64,000 nt of DNA from JAGVJT01 sp964513205 (lineage in GTDB: Bacteria; Pseudomonadota; Gammaproteobacteria; Legionellales; Legionellaceae). How positions within the stretch are numbered: the first letter of the stretch is position 1; each line of letters opens with the position of its first letter. A program made the translations under genes and the position numbers. Of the stretch, positions 17,607-26,356 are shown one piece after another. Below the pieces are notes generated by a model. It had not been told where the DNA came from. It searched no databases and saw only the letters and a program-made list of their open reading frames with translations. Where the stretch lies: NCBI GenBank assembly GCA_964513205.1, contig CAZELP010000005.1, forward strand, positions 1 through 64,000, in the 5' to 3' direction.

Positions 17607-19025
17607 ATGATGATTAAACCTCTTTTTCGTACACTGCTTCTTCTGTTTTTCGCTGCCCCGGCAGGAGCTGTGGATTTGATTGAGGTTTATCATCAGGCCC
17701 TTGAAAATGATACACAATTCAAAATGGCTTACAGCACATTTATGTCAAACACGGAGATTTTACCTCAAGCGCGTGCCGCACTTTTACCTCAATTGACAGC
17801 CAAGGCGCAAAACACCGCCAACCAACAAAATGTGAGCGCAGGTGTGTTTAGCATTAAAGACGCGTATAACAGCCGACAATGGCAATTATTGGCCACACAA
17901 ACCATTTTCAACTATCAAGCCTGGTCGAAGTTGTTAGAGGCGAGAGCCTCTGTAAAAGCCGCTCATGCTACTTTTAACAATGCAGCACAAGAACTCATTG
18001 TCAGAACCTGTGACGCCTATCTTCGCGTATTGTATGCGCAAGATGCACTTAAATTTGCTGAGGCAAAAAAACGAGCCAACAAACGTCAATTGGATCAAGC
18101 AACACAGCGATACAATGTGGGCTTAGAACCCATTACATCAGTGTACAACGCTCAATCAGCTTATGATCAATCAATTGCCGACGTTATCCGATCGAAAAAC
18201 GATGTGGTCACACAAAACGAAGAGCTCAGAAAACTGACCAATCATGTTTACGATCATCTGGCGCCATTACGTGACCAATATGTCCCGCTGATTACGCCTG
18301 AACCCAGCGATATTGAGGATTGGGTTGCAACAAGTTTAAAACAAAATTACAGGCTTCTGGCTTCTCGCTTTAATCTACAAGCTGCCCGAGAGAACATTAA
18401 AGCCATGTCATCAGGAAACTATCCTGTGTTTAGTCTACAAGGCGGAACCGTACAAACACGAAACTCTACATCAGGAAATCTAACAACAGCGCCCCCACAA
18501 GATGGAGGCGCTATTAGCCGCAATGTAAACAGCATCTTTGTTCCAGCATCACAACAACTGACCAACATTGCAGTCACGGTAAACTTTCCTGTTTTTCAAG
18601 GCGGCCTTGTCCAGTCTCAAACCCGCCAAGCGCAATATAATTTTCAAACATCCAGCGAACAAATGGAATCGGTACATCGTGATTTGATCGTCGATACGCG
18701 CGTGACCTACAACACTATTTTGTCTGAAATCAGTAAAATAAAAGCCGATAGACAGACATTAAAATCGCAAGAAAATACAGTTGAAAGTACGGAAACTCAA
18801 TTTCTTGTGGGAACTCGAACCATGGTGGATGTGCTGAATGCACAACATCATCTTTTCGAAGCTCAACTACAATTGTCGAAGGATCAGTATGATTACATGA
18901 GAAGTATCCTTCAACTAAAACATTTGGCCGGCACATTGAATGTAGATGATTTGGAGGAGCTTAATGCATGGCTTGCTTCAATACAGATCAATCAAACAGC
19001 CCCTCATTCTAAAGCTCATTCATAG
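17607..19025 (+). CDS. tolC: TolC-family outer-membrane efflux channel
   Basis: The 472-residue protein has a signal peptide (LLLFFAAPAGAVD) followed by two TolC repeats of long amphipathic helices. Typical features are VDLIEVYHQALENDTQFK, ARAALLPQLTA, RYNVGLEPITSVYNAQSAYD and, in the second half, FLVGTRTMVDVLNAQHHLFE. Three copies form the outer-membrane exit duct for tripartite pumps and type I secretion. No inner-membrane pump gene is adjacent, as expected of a shared TolC. Confidence 0.93.
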   Translation: MMIKPLFRTLLLLFFAAPAGAVDLIEVYHQALENDTQFKMAYSTFMSNTEILPQARAALLPQLTAKAQNTANQQNVSAGVFSIKDAYNSRQWQLLATQTIFNYQAWSKLLEARASVKAAHATFNNAAQELIVRTCDAYLRVLYAQDALKFAEAKKRANKRQLDQATQRYNVGLEPITSVYNAQSAYDQSIADVIRSKNDVVTQNEELRKLTNHVYDHLAPLRDQYVPLITPEPSDIEDWVATSLKQNYRLLASRFNLQAARENIKAMSSGNYPVFSLQGGTVQTRNSTSGNLTTAPPQDGGAISRNVNSIFVPASQQLTNIAVTVNFPVFQGGLVQSQTRQAQYNFQTSSEQMESVHRDLIVDTRVTYNTILSEISKIKADRQTLKSQENTVESTETQFLVGTRTMVDVLNAQHHLFEAQLQLSKDQYDYMRSILQLKHLAGTLNVDDLEELNAWLASIQINQTAPHSKAHS

Positions 19026-19031
19026 GTTTTC

Positions 19032-19871
19032 ATGATGTCGTATACCCCCTCTTCTGTAGAAAAAAAACTCTTGCATTACGCCGGAAAAGCAATCGCAGAC
19101 TTTAATATGATTCAAAAAGGCGACCGTGTCATGGTCTGCTTATCCGGCGGAAAAGACTCATTTACTTTATTAACACTTTTGATGACGTTGCGGAAACGCT
19201 TCAATTATCAATTTGAAGTTTTTGCTTTTACACTCGACCAAGCGCAACCAGGCTGGGATGACAGTACATTACATGAGTGGCTCAAAACACGCGAAATTCC
19301 GTACGAAATTTTAACACGCGATACATACAGCATTGTCAAAGAAAAAATTCCAGAAGGCCAAACATATTGCTCACTTTGCTCACGTCTTAGAAGAGGTATT
19401 ATTTATCGTTATGCCGAAGAGCATGGCTTTACGAAGGTCGCGTTAGGACATCATCGTGATGATTTAATTCGCACTTTGTTGATGTCAATTTTATACAATG
19501 GAGACATTCGTTCTATGCCTCCCAAACTGCTAAGTGACAATAAAAAACACATTGTGATACGGCCTTTATGCTACGTACAAGAACGCGACATTATCACATT
19601 TGCAGAAGAACAAGCGTTCCCGATTATCCCTTGTAATTTATGTGGATCACAAGAAAACTTAGCAAGAAAACGCGTAGGACGACTAATTGATCAACTCGCA
19701 GAAGAAAATCCCAAAGTCCCCAGCAATATTTTACATGCGCTACAATCAGTCAAACCAAGTCAGTTAATGGATCAAGATCTTTGGGCATTCAGACAACTTG
19801 AACAAGAGCTCATTCATCCGCCTCTTGACAGTGATCACTGCTTGATTGAAGATGATATTCCCATTGAATAA
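19032..19871 (+). CDS. ttcA: tRNA 2-thiocytidine(32) synthetase TtcA
   Basis: The 279-residue protein has the PP-loop SGGKDSFTLL, the two-cysteine motif CSLCSRLRRG and a second pair CNLCGSQ, which together bind the iron-sulfur cluster of TtcA. HHRDDLIRTLLM is also typical. It thiolates cytidine 32 of some tRNAs using ATP. The start may be either of two adjacent ATG codons (19032 or 19035). It is six bases from tolC, in the same run of genes. Confidence 0.95.
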   Translation: MMSYTPSSVEKKLLHYAGKAIADFNMIQKGDRVMVCLSGGKDSFTLLTLLMTLRKRFNYQFEVFAFTLDQAQPGWDDSTLHEWLKTREIPYEILTRDTYSIVKEKIPEGQTYCSLCSRLRRGIIYRYAEEHGFTKVALGHHRDDLIRTLLMSILYNGDIRSMPPKLLSDNKKHIVIRPLCYVQERDIITFAEEQAFPIIPCNLCGSQENLARKRVGRLIDQLAEENPKVPSNILHALQSVKPSQLMDQDLWAFRQLEQELIHPPLDSDHCLIEDDIPIE

Positions 19872-19896
19872 ATCTTGAAAAAAGTAAGAAGGCCGC

Positions 19897-20523
19897 TTGG
19901 GCACTCAAAAACCTTTCATGTGGTTAAACTGGATATCAGAAGCTTTGGCGTTAACCCAAGCAGGCCTTGCGTATACTCAATCGGAGTTTGATGTAGAGCG
20001 CTACACGCGTTTACGTACGATGCTTTTTGAACTGACAGCAGAAATTAATCATTGCTCATCCGAAAGCATACAAGCACACTTTGAGCTTGAAAAAGGCTAC
20101 CCTACTCCTAAAGTAGACGTTAGAGCTTTTGTTTTAAAACAAGACAAAGTTCTGCTTGTCAAAGAGCGAGCAGACATGATGTGGTCTCTACCCGGCGGCT
20201 GGGTGGACATCAATCATTCGCCTGCTGAATGCGCCATTAAAGAAACATTCGAAGAAACAGGATTTCATGTCGCGGTAAAAAAACTGCTCGCTTTATGGGA
20301 TAAACAAAAGCACGATCACCCGCCACAATGGCCGCATATCCATAAATACTTTTTTCATTGTGAAATTTTATCCGGCTCACCAACACCGAATATTGAAATT
20401 TCAGACATTGATTTTTTTGAGTTGAATCATCTCCCTCCTTTATCAACACCCCGTGTCACAGAAAAACAGATCTTGCGTTTATACCAACTGATCCCGCATG
20501 ATATTCCTACTGCATTCGATTAA
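19897..20523 (+). CDS. NUDIX hydrolase
   Basis: The 208-residue protein starts at TTG after AAGAAGG. An N-terminal helical region (about residues 1-65) of the kind found in NUDIX proteins with an extra N-terminal domain precedes the hydrolase fold. The Nudix box reads GGWVDINHSPAECAIKETFE followed by ETG: the KETFEETG core is intact, while His stands where Glu often sits earlier in the box, a variation seen in this subgroup. It probably hydrolyses an ADP-ribose-like or nucleotide-sugar compound; the substrate is not predictable here. Confidence 0.88.
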   Translation: MGTQKPFMWLNWISEALALTQAGLAYTQSEFDVERYTRLRTMLFELTAEINHCSSESIQAHFELEKGYPTPKVDVRAFVLKQDKVLLVKERADMMWSLPGGWVDINHSPAECAIKETFEETGFHVAVKKLLALWDKQKHDHPPQWPHIHKYFFHCEILSGSPTPNIEISDIDFFELNHLPPLSTPRVTEKQILRLYQLIPHDIPTAFD

Positions 20524-20534
20524 GATTAAGCAGC

Positions 20535-22007
20535 ATGAACCGCACTATCCAACAAAAACAAACACTCAATATCGTTGTGCTTACTTTCTGGAGTCAGTTC
20601 TCCAGCTATGCTTTAAATGCCATTTTAATTTTATTTTTAACTCGCCCATTAATCGAAAAAGGACTCGGTTTTTCCCAAGAAGATGCCTATTCTTTCATGG
20701 GGATTTCAAATGCAACAGGCTATTTAATGCCCATTCTGGGTGGATATGTTGCGGATCGTCTTTTGGGACTAAGACGCAGCATTTTACTGGGAGGATTTCT
20801 GCTTGCTGTTGTCTATTTACTTATCATGTTGAGCGGTTATTTAATTCCAATCTATGGACCAAATGCATTTATCAACACGTATGCGCTTGTTCCTTGTTGC
20901 AGCTCACTATTAATGGGCACCTCTTCAGCAATGGTGACACGAATCTATGGCGACGATGCAGCTCACGCAAAAGCGGCCATGACCTATTATTATACCGCCA
21001 TTAATGTTGGCGCCCTCCTTTCTATTTTTATTGCACCAACGCTCTTAGATAGTGCATTTGGTCCACTGTCTGTATTGGCTGTCACTTTTTTTGGAAAGTC
21101 CATCGCCGCTTTAAATTTTGCATATCGCTATCCCCTATATGACAATATTGCAACAGCACTTGATAAGAAAAAAATAACCCCCAACTTAATTTTAAAACTT
21201 GTGGGTTATCTCCTCTCCATTTATCTCTTTACTTTATGTGCGTACCAATTTACAGATCTATTTAGCGTCATCATTGCCTTTGGCAGTCTGACCGCTATTG
21301 TATGGTTTATTTATCAAAGCACACAACTTCCGGGAGAAAGTCGGATCAAACAACTCACGGCTTGTTTGATGATTTTTGAGGCCATTGTGTTTTTTATCAT
21401 CTATAGCCAAATGAACACGACTCTCATTTTATTCGCTCAGCAAAACACGGACCATCAATTTCTAGGCTTCACCATTTCTCCGGCGCAATATCAGCTTTTA
21501 AATCCATTACTCATTATTGTGATAGGCTCGCAAATCTCTCGGTTTTATCATCGTTTTCCACGATTTTACACGCCTTATCAATTTGCCGTGGGTACGTTAC
21601 TTTCAGGTTTTGCTTTATTGCTTTTGGGGTATGCGTGCATGCACACTCAAACGGGCATTATCAACGGGAATTTTCTAATATTCACTTATATTTTTATTAC
21701 ACTTGCTGAACTTCTTGTGAGTGCGATTGGCCTTAGTATGATTGGGTTATATTGTCACCATGAAACCATTGGACTTGCGATGGGAGCGTGGTATCTGGCA
21801 AGTTCTATTTCACAAATTTTATCCGGAGAGGTCGCTCATCTTGTTGCGTTACCCAGCACCTCTATACCAGCACTTCAGAGCATTCCATTGTTTACTCATT
21901 ATTACTTATTCATGGGTGTTGCAACAACCTTTGCTGCAATCATCATGTTTTTTCTTGCTTTTTTCCTACAACGATTATTTGCACGCAAACAAATTTCATT
22001 CGCTTAG
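20535..22007 (+). CDS. POT-family (proton-dependent) oligopeptide transporter
   Basis: The 490-residue protein has about 14 membrane helices. The family start is present: a region equivalent to the FxxExFSYYG motif but diverged (TFWSQFSSYALNAILILFLT), then GGYVADRLLGLRRSILLGG and a YYYTAINVGALLS helix. POT proteins carry di- and tripeptides with protons across the inner membrane. The glutamates of the usual ExxER motif appear replaced by SQFSSY, which argues for altered proton coupling or substrate. It sits 73 bases before an NRPS gene, so a role in moving its product is possible but unproven. Confidence 0.85.
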   Translation: MNRTIQQKQTLNIVVLTFWSQFSSYALNAILILFLTRPLIEKGLGFSQEDAYSFMGISNATGYLMPILGGYVADRLLGLRRSILLGGFLLAVVYLLIMLSGYLIPIYGPNAFINTYALVPCCSSLLMGTSSAMVTRIYGDDAAHAKAAMTYYYTAINVGALLSIFIAPTLLDSAFGPLSVLAVTFFGKSIAALNFAYRYPLYDNIATALDKKKITPNLILKLVGYLLSIYLFTLCAYQFTDLFSVIIAFGSLTAIVWFIYQSTQLPGESRIKQLTACLMIFEAIVFFIIYSQMNTTLILFAQQNTDHQFLGFTISPAQYQLLNPLLIIVIGSQISRFYHRFPRFYTPYQFAVGTLLSGFALLLLGYACMHTQTGIINGNFLIFTYIFITLAELLVSAIGLSMIGLYCHHETIGLAMGAWYLASSISQILSGEVAHLVALPSTSIPALQSIPLFTHYYLFMGVATTFAAIIMFFLAFFLQRLFARKQISFA

Positions 22008-22080
22008 ATGCCTTGCAGGAGAGACCTTTCTTCGCTAGACTAAGCACCTTTGTAAGGGACAATCAAACGGATATCAAAAC

Positions 22081-25000
22081 TTGCTTTTTACGAATGCACA
22101 CCCCACGACAATGAATGGTCACAATCTAACTGCCGATGAGCTTCACTTTCACCAGATAAGCAACGGTGCCGAAATCAGTTTTCCAGACACGACACTGGAT
22201 GCTTTGTTTCGAGCGCAGGCCATAAAAACACCTGACGCACTTGCGTTGGTTTTTGGTCATACTGGTTTAAGTTATCAAGATTTAGACGAGGCATCGACAC
22301 AACTTGCACATTTTATTCGCGCTCACTACATACAGAAAAAAGGCGACTTTAAACCGGACACTCCAATCGCACTTTTCTTAAATCGCTCGTTGGAAATGAT
22401 GATTGGCATTTTAGGTATCTTAAAGGCAGGAGGCGCATATGTTCCAATTGATCCTAAATATCCGTCAGAACGAATTCAGTATATTTTAGAGGATACTCAA
22501 ACCGATCTCGTATTGACTCAAAGAGGACTCGAAACACTTTTAAAGTCTGAAAAAAAACAGACTGTCGTCTACCTCGAAGAAGAACCCTACGCTCAAGAAA
22601 ACAAGACTCCACTTCCATCGCTGCATACACCACATCATCTGGCCTATATTTTATATACCTCAGGAACAACAGGAAAACCCAAGGGTGTGGCCATTCCTCA
22701 TCGAGGAGTGGTTAACCGCATCGACTGGATGCAGCGGGCTTATCCACTTGATGCAAAAGACGTCGTCCTTCAGAAAACACCGTACTGTTTTGATGTCTCT
22801 GTGTGGGAACTTTTATGGGCGCATCAAGTTGGTGCAACACTCGTTATGGCTGAGCCTGATGGCCATCAAGATCCACTCTACCTGCACGCCTTGATAGAAG
22901 CACAACGAGTGACAACATTGCACTTTGTTCCCAGCATGCTGACTGTTTTTACTCAAGCACTTGCCGATGCAAAACAACAAGTTCCTGAGTCTCTTCGTTA
23001 TGTTTTTTGCAGTGGAGAAGCACTCGCTAAAGGTCAGGTTGATGCATTTTACGAACTAGCAACACATGCAGTAGAGGTCCACAATCTTTATGGTCCAACA
23101 GAAGCCTCGATTGACGTGACTTATTTTCCGTGTACAAGAAACATCGAAAAAGTTTATATCGGAAATCCCATTCAAAATACTCAAATCTATATTCTTGATG
23201 CCAATATGCATCCCATGCCTATTGGAGAAGCAGGTGAACTCTATATCGGCGGTGTAGGCTTAGCCCGAGAATATTGGAATAAACCGGAACTAACAAAAGA
23301 ACGTTTCGTTGTGAATCCGTTCTTTCAAAACCAAGCACACACAAGTCCTGTTTTATATAAAACAGGAGATCTTGCGAGATGGACAACAGATGGTTATATC
23401 GATTATTTGGGCCGAAATGACTTTCAGGTAAAAATTCGAGGCTTCAGAATTGAGTTGGGTGAAATAGAACACGTATTGACACAATATACAGGTATTCAAC
23501 AAAGCATTGTACTTGCCCAGGAGCAACACACTTCTACGGGGAAAAACAGTTATCTGGTTGCCTATTATACAGCAGATCATGCCATAGACGAGACAGCTTT
23601 AAACGACTTCCTCCAAAATCACCTGCCAGAATACATGTTGCCAACAGCTTTTATCGCGCTCGACTCCTTTCCTTTGACCAGCAATGGAAAACTCGACCGC
23701 AGTTTACTCCCCAAACATGATTTTGCAAAAATAGGAGCAGCAACTAAACCAAGAACCTCGATGGAAGGTAAAATTGCTTCAATATGGGCCAAGGCCTTGG
23801 ATATCCCTGAGGTGGGCATTACCGATCATTTTTTAAGTTTAGGTGGGCATTCCTTGATTGCGGCACGTATTCTTTCCATGATCAAAAATACATTACATAA
23901 AACGGTTTCTTTCGCAGATTTCTATCGTTCAGGAACAATTGAACAACTGGCAAAACTATTAGAACAACAAGACACCAGTCCTGTTCGCGTTAAGCCAGCC
24001 AACTCACTAAACGACTCTAAAAAACTGCCTTTAGCCGACTTTCAATTGATGCTGTGGCTGTCACATATTTTTGAACCCAAAGCGAAAAAAATGAATATTT
24101 TAACGCGAAAAAGGCTCAAGGGACATCTGGACATCGATAGACTCTATCAAGCATTTGAATACACCTTCAAAAAACACGAAACACTGTATTATCGAATTTC
24201 TAAACTCATTCCAACTCAGAAATTCCATACCATGCTTCCATTTTCACTGGAGCGAATTGAGCATCTTGAGCAAATTGAAAATCCAGAATCTATCTTGATA
24301 AGCTCACTAAATGAACTTTTGGAGCTTTATCCTTGGCCAAAAAACTCCCCTTTTGTCATTGCTCGGCTGTTCTATCTCAAAGATAAAGAAAGTGAAATAC
24401 AGCTTTGTATGCCTCATCTCATTGCTGATGAGCGATCCATGGAAATTTTATGTGAAGAACTCTCAACCGGTTATCTTTTAGACAATGAGTCCAACACAGA
24501 AGAACAAGTGCAACCATTGATCTCATTCAAAGATTATCTACACGAAGAGCAACTGACCACAAATGAGGAAACAGAATCAAAAATTGCATTTTGGGAACAC
24601 TACCTGCATGATGCTCGTCTGCTTGTTTTTCCCAAAGAGCATATTGTTTCTTCGATGAAACACGCAAAATTTCCTTACTCTTCTTATATCGAAATTCCAG
24701 AAGAAGCCATACAAAAGCTTAAATCCTTTGCCGCCGCACAACGGGTGACCATTAGTGATGCGATTTCAGCTGTGTTGTCAAAAGCTTTATATGAACATCA
24801 AGATGAGCATCAAAAGGCCGTTCAAAAACCAATATTAATCAACCTGATCAAGTCGACACGTGAAACAATTGAATATGACAAAACCATTGGTTGTTTTGTG
24901 CGCGTTGATCCAATGAAAGTGTCTATTCATCAACACAGCGATTTAAAAATACTCTCGGAACAAATACACCAGGACATGCTCAATACAGCTGAAAACCAAC

Positions 25001-25446
25001 GATTTTCCAGTCTGTTGAAATTTGCTTGTTTTATGAATTGTTATACAAAAAAATCATGGGTCAAAGCGGCTATCGCACGAGTTATGATGCCTTTTTACGT
25101 AAAGCTCATCAAACTTTTTAAAATACGCTATGAAAGCCACAAAATGTTCCAGCTTTGCTGGAGACTGGCGTCTTTTAAACGACGCGATCTATTTCTTGTT
25201 AATCTAAACTTGTGGAACAATTTTGTGAATGAATCAGCAGACTCCATCCTTTTTGGAATGCCCACGATCCCTTGCGCAATGCCTCAATATGAGCTTTTAG
25301 ATATGGATTTTATTTTAGATGTCTGCTTTATTCGAGAAAATGCATCTAAAAAACCATATATGGTCATTTCTTGCAATTTGACCCCGGAATTTAAAGCGTC
25401 TCTTGCAAAACGCACCATTGAACTGATGATGACAGAGATGGCCTAA
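22081..25446 (+). CDS. Single-module non-ribosomal peptide synthetase (A-T-C)
   Basis: The 1121-residue frame opens at TTG 22081; ATG 22111 is an alternative, and neither has a good ribosome site. The adenylation domain (about 35-550) has all core motifs: LAYILYTSGTTGKPKG, FDVSVWE, NLYGPTEASID, LYKTGDLARW, GRNDFQVKIRGFRIELGEIE and NGKLDRSLLP. By-eye alignment to EntF gives pocket residues D-V-W-H-F-S-L-I, close to the serine code. The carrier domain has LGGHSLIAARI with the pantetheine Ser near residue 587. The remaining ~450 residues look like a condensation domain whose HHxxxDG reads PHLIADE: the second His and the Asp remain, the first His and the Gly do not. There is no thioesterase. The product is unknown. 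Confidence 0.88.
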   Translation: MLFTNAHPTTMNGHNLTADELHFHQISNGAEISFPDTTLDALFRAQAIKTPDALALVFGHTGLSYQDLDEASTQLAHFIRAHYIQKKGDFKPDTPIALFLNRSLEMMIGILGILKAGGAYVPIDPKYPSERIQYILEDTQTDLVLTQRGLETLLKSEKKQTVVYLEEEPYAQENKTPLPSLHTPHHLAYILYTSGTTGKPKGVAIPHRGVVNRIDWMQRAYPLDAKDVVLQKTPYCFDVSVWELLWAHQVGATLVMAEPDGHQDPLYLHALIEAQRVTTLHFVPSMLTVFTQALADAKQQVPESLRYVFCSGEALAKGQVDAFYELATHAVEVHNLYGPTEASIDVTYFPCTRNIEKVYIGNPIQNTQIYILDANMHPMPIGEAGELYIGGVGLAREYWNKPELTKERFVVNPFFQNQAHTSPVLYKTGDLARWTTDGYIDYLGRNDFQVKIRGFRIELGEIEHVLTQYTGIQQSIVLAQEQHTSTGKNSYLVAYYTADHAIDETALNDFLQNHLPEYMLPTAFIALDSFPLTSNGKLDRSLLPKHDFAKIGAATKPRTSMEGKIASIWAKALDIPEVGITDHFLSLGGHSLIAARILSMIKNTLHKTVSFADFYRSGTIEQLAKLLEQQDTSPVRVKPANSLNDSKKLPLADFQLMLWLSHIFEPKAKKMNILTRKRLKGHLDIDRLYQAFEYTFKKHETLYYRISKLIPTQKFHTMLPFSLERIEHLEQIENPESILISSLNELLELYPWPKNSPFVIARLFYLKDKESEIQLCMPHLIADERSMEILCEELSTGYLLDNESNTEEQVQPLISFKDYLHEEQLTTNEETESKIAFWEHYLHDARLLVFPKEHIVSSMKHAKFPYSSYIEIPEEAIQKLKSFAAAQRVTISDAISAVLSKALYEHQDEHQKAVQKPILINLIKSTRETIEYDKTIGCFVRVDPMKVSIHQHSDLKILSEQIHQDMLNTAENQRFSSLLKFACFMNCYTKKSWVKAAIARVMMPFYVKLIKLFKIRYESHKMFQLCWRLASFKRRDLFLVNLNLWNNFVNESADSILFGMPTIPCAMPQYELLDMDFILDVCFIRENASKKPYMVISCNLTPEFKASLAKRTIELMMTEMA

Positions 25447-25462
25447 CTGTTCGAGCAAATGT

Positions 25463-25510
25463 ACACTATGTTTTTAGGGATATTTTGCATATACCACTAA
25501 GACATAGTGT
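25463..25510. terminator. Long dyad between convergent genes
   Basis: ACACTATGT (25463-25471) is the exact reverse complement of ACATAGTGT (25502-25510). Inside lies a second imperfect dyad, GGgATAT with ATATaCC. The dyad separates the NRPS gene end from the end of the minus-strand gene at 25525 and could stop transcription from both sides; a T-run follows the first arm rather than the second. Confidence 0.35.
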
Positions 25511-25524
25511 GCGGATCAGTCCAA

Positions 25525-26262
25525 TCAACTAACGCTGAGTTTATTAAACTCAACAATGGTTTCCTCAACCTCTTCTTCTAAATCAGAATCGTAAACTACA
25601 GCAATGTTTGCTCTCGATGAGACTAATTTTACTGGTGAAAACAATCTGGTTGTATGTGCAGAAGAGGTGCCGTCACATCCAGAAAATGAGAATGGTGTTG
25701 ATGTGGCACATGAGCTATTCATGCCCCCCTCTACTTCATCATAAAAAATAGCGCATATTTCTGGAGAATCATCTCGAGCAACAGGTGCGGTTTTGTCATT
25801 ATCAATGCGCATTTTGTTAATACGACGAATAAAATGTGTACGAAACTCAGTTTTAAGACTGTCAAATAAAAAATCAATTTGCTTGCCTGTCATGGCACTT
25901 AGATTGAACGATTTTTTTTGTAATACATCTGAAATTGTGTCCAAAAAAACATCATCAACTATTTTTTGTAGATAATCTGAGTTGGGCTGTAATAGCAATT
26001 TTTTAAGTTCAAGTATCAGTAATATGCGAGCATGATACAATTTTGCATAATGAGGTCTTGGTGGAGGCGTCCCATAGCGCTTAAACGCGTCACCAAAATG
26101 CAGTTTTAGTGATTTTACTTTTTCAGATGATAAATTATCTAATAATTCCGCTAATTCTTGAGTTCGATAAAAGACTGTTCCGGGATCATCCGTTAAATAG
26201 GACTTCACAATTTCTTTGATTACATCGAAAACATTAACAGCTAGATCAGCAAATTTAGACAT
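25525..26262 (-). CDS. Hypothetical protein with helical N-terminus and acidic disordered tail
   Basis: I do not recognise this 245-residue protein. Residues 1-160 look mostly helical (DVIKEIVKSYL, AELLDNLSSEKVKSLKLHFG, FLFDSLKTEFRTHFIRRINK). Residues 165-245 are Ser/Thr/Cys-rich and acidic, ending in DSDLEEEVEETIVEF. There is no signal peptide or membrane segment. The start follows GGTGGTGA. It has its own strong promoter carrying a perfect palindrome. A translocated effector is one possibility. Confidence 0.65.
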   Translation of the reverse strand: MSKFADLAVNVFDVIKEIVKSYLTDDPGTVFYRTQELAELLDNLSSEKVKSLKLHFGDAFKRYGTPPPRPHYAKLYHARILLILELKKLLLQPNSDYLQKIVDDVFLDTISDVLQKKSFNLSAMTGKQIDFLFDSLKTEFRTHFIRRINKMRIDNDKTAPVARDDSPEICAIFYDEVEGGMNSSCATSTPFSFSGCDGTSSAHTTRLFSPVKLVSSRANIAVVYDSDLEEEVEETIVEFNKLSVS

Positions 26263-26267
26263 TATTC

Positions 26268-26294
26268 ACCACCATTTTGTCAAAAAATGGTGGT
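26268..26294. promoter_or_regulatory. Perfect 11-bp palindrome over the start region of the 25525-26262 gene
   Basis: ACCACCATTTT (26268-26278) and AAAATGGTGGT (26284-26294) are exact reverse complements with a five-base centre. The dyad begins directly after the -10 box and ends five bases before the ATG, and includes the GGTGG ribosome site. It could be a repressor operator, or a hairpin masking the ribosome site in a transcript that starts far enough upstream. Confidence 0.6.
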
Positions 26295-26323
26295 ATGATA
26301 TACAAAATACATTTCAGTGTCAA
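26295..26323 (-). promoter_or_regulatory. Sigma-70 promoter for the 25525-26262 gene
   Basis: On the minus strand TTGACA (26323-26318) is followed after exactly 17 bases by TATCAT (26300-26295). Transcription should start about seven bases further, near 26288, inside the palindrome. The -35 is a perfect consensus match. Confidence 0.6.
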
Positions 26324-26356
26324 TTTTATTATCTTTTTGAATTAAATTAATTCATC

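Noticed and set aside
20498..21004. 168-codon frame overlapping the POT transporter in another phase
   Set aside because: Cys/His/Phe-rich shadow of a membrane-protein gene whose own frame shows clear family motifs.
22052..22081. AAGGGA as ribosome site for the NRPS
   Set aside because: It is over 20 bases from the TTG at 22081 and even further from the ATG at 22111; the start remains undecided.
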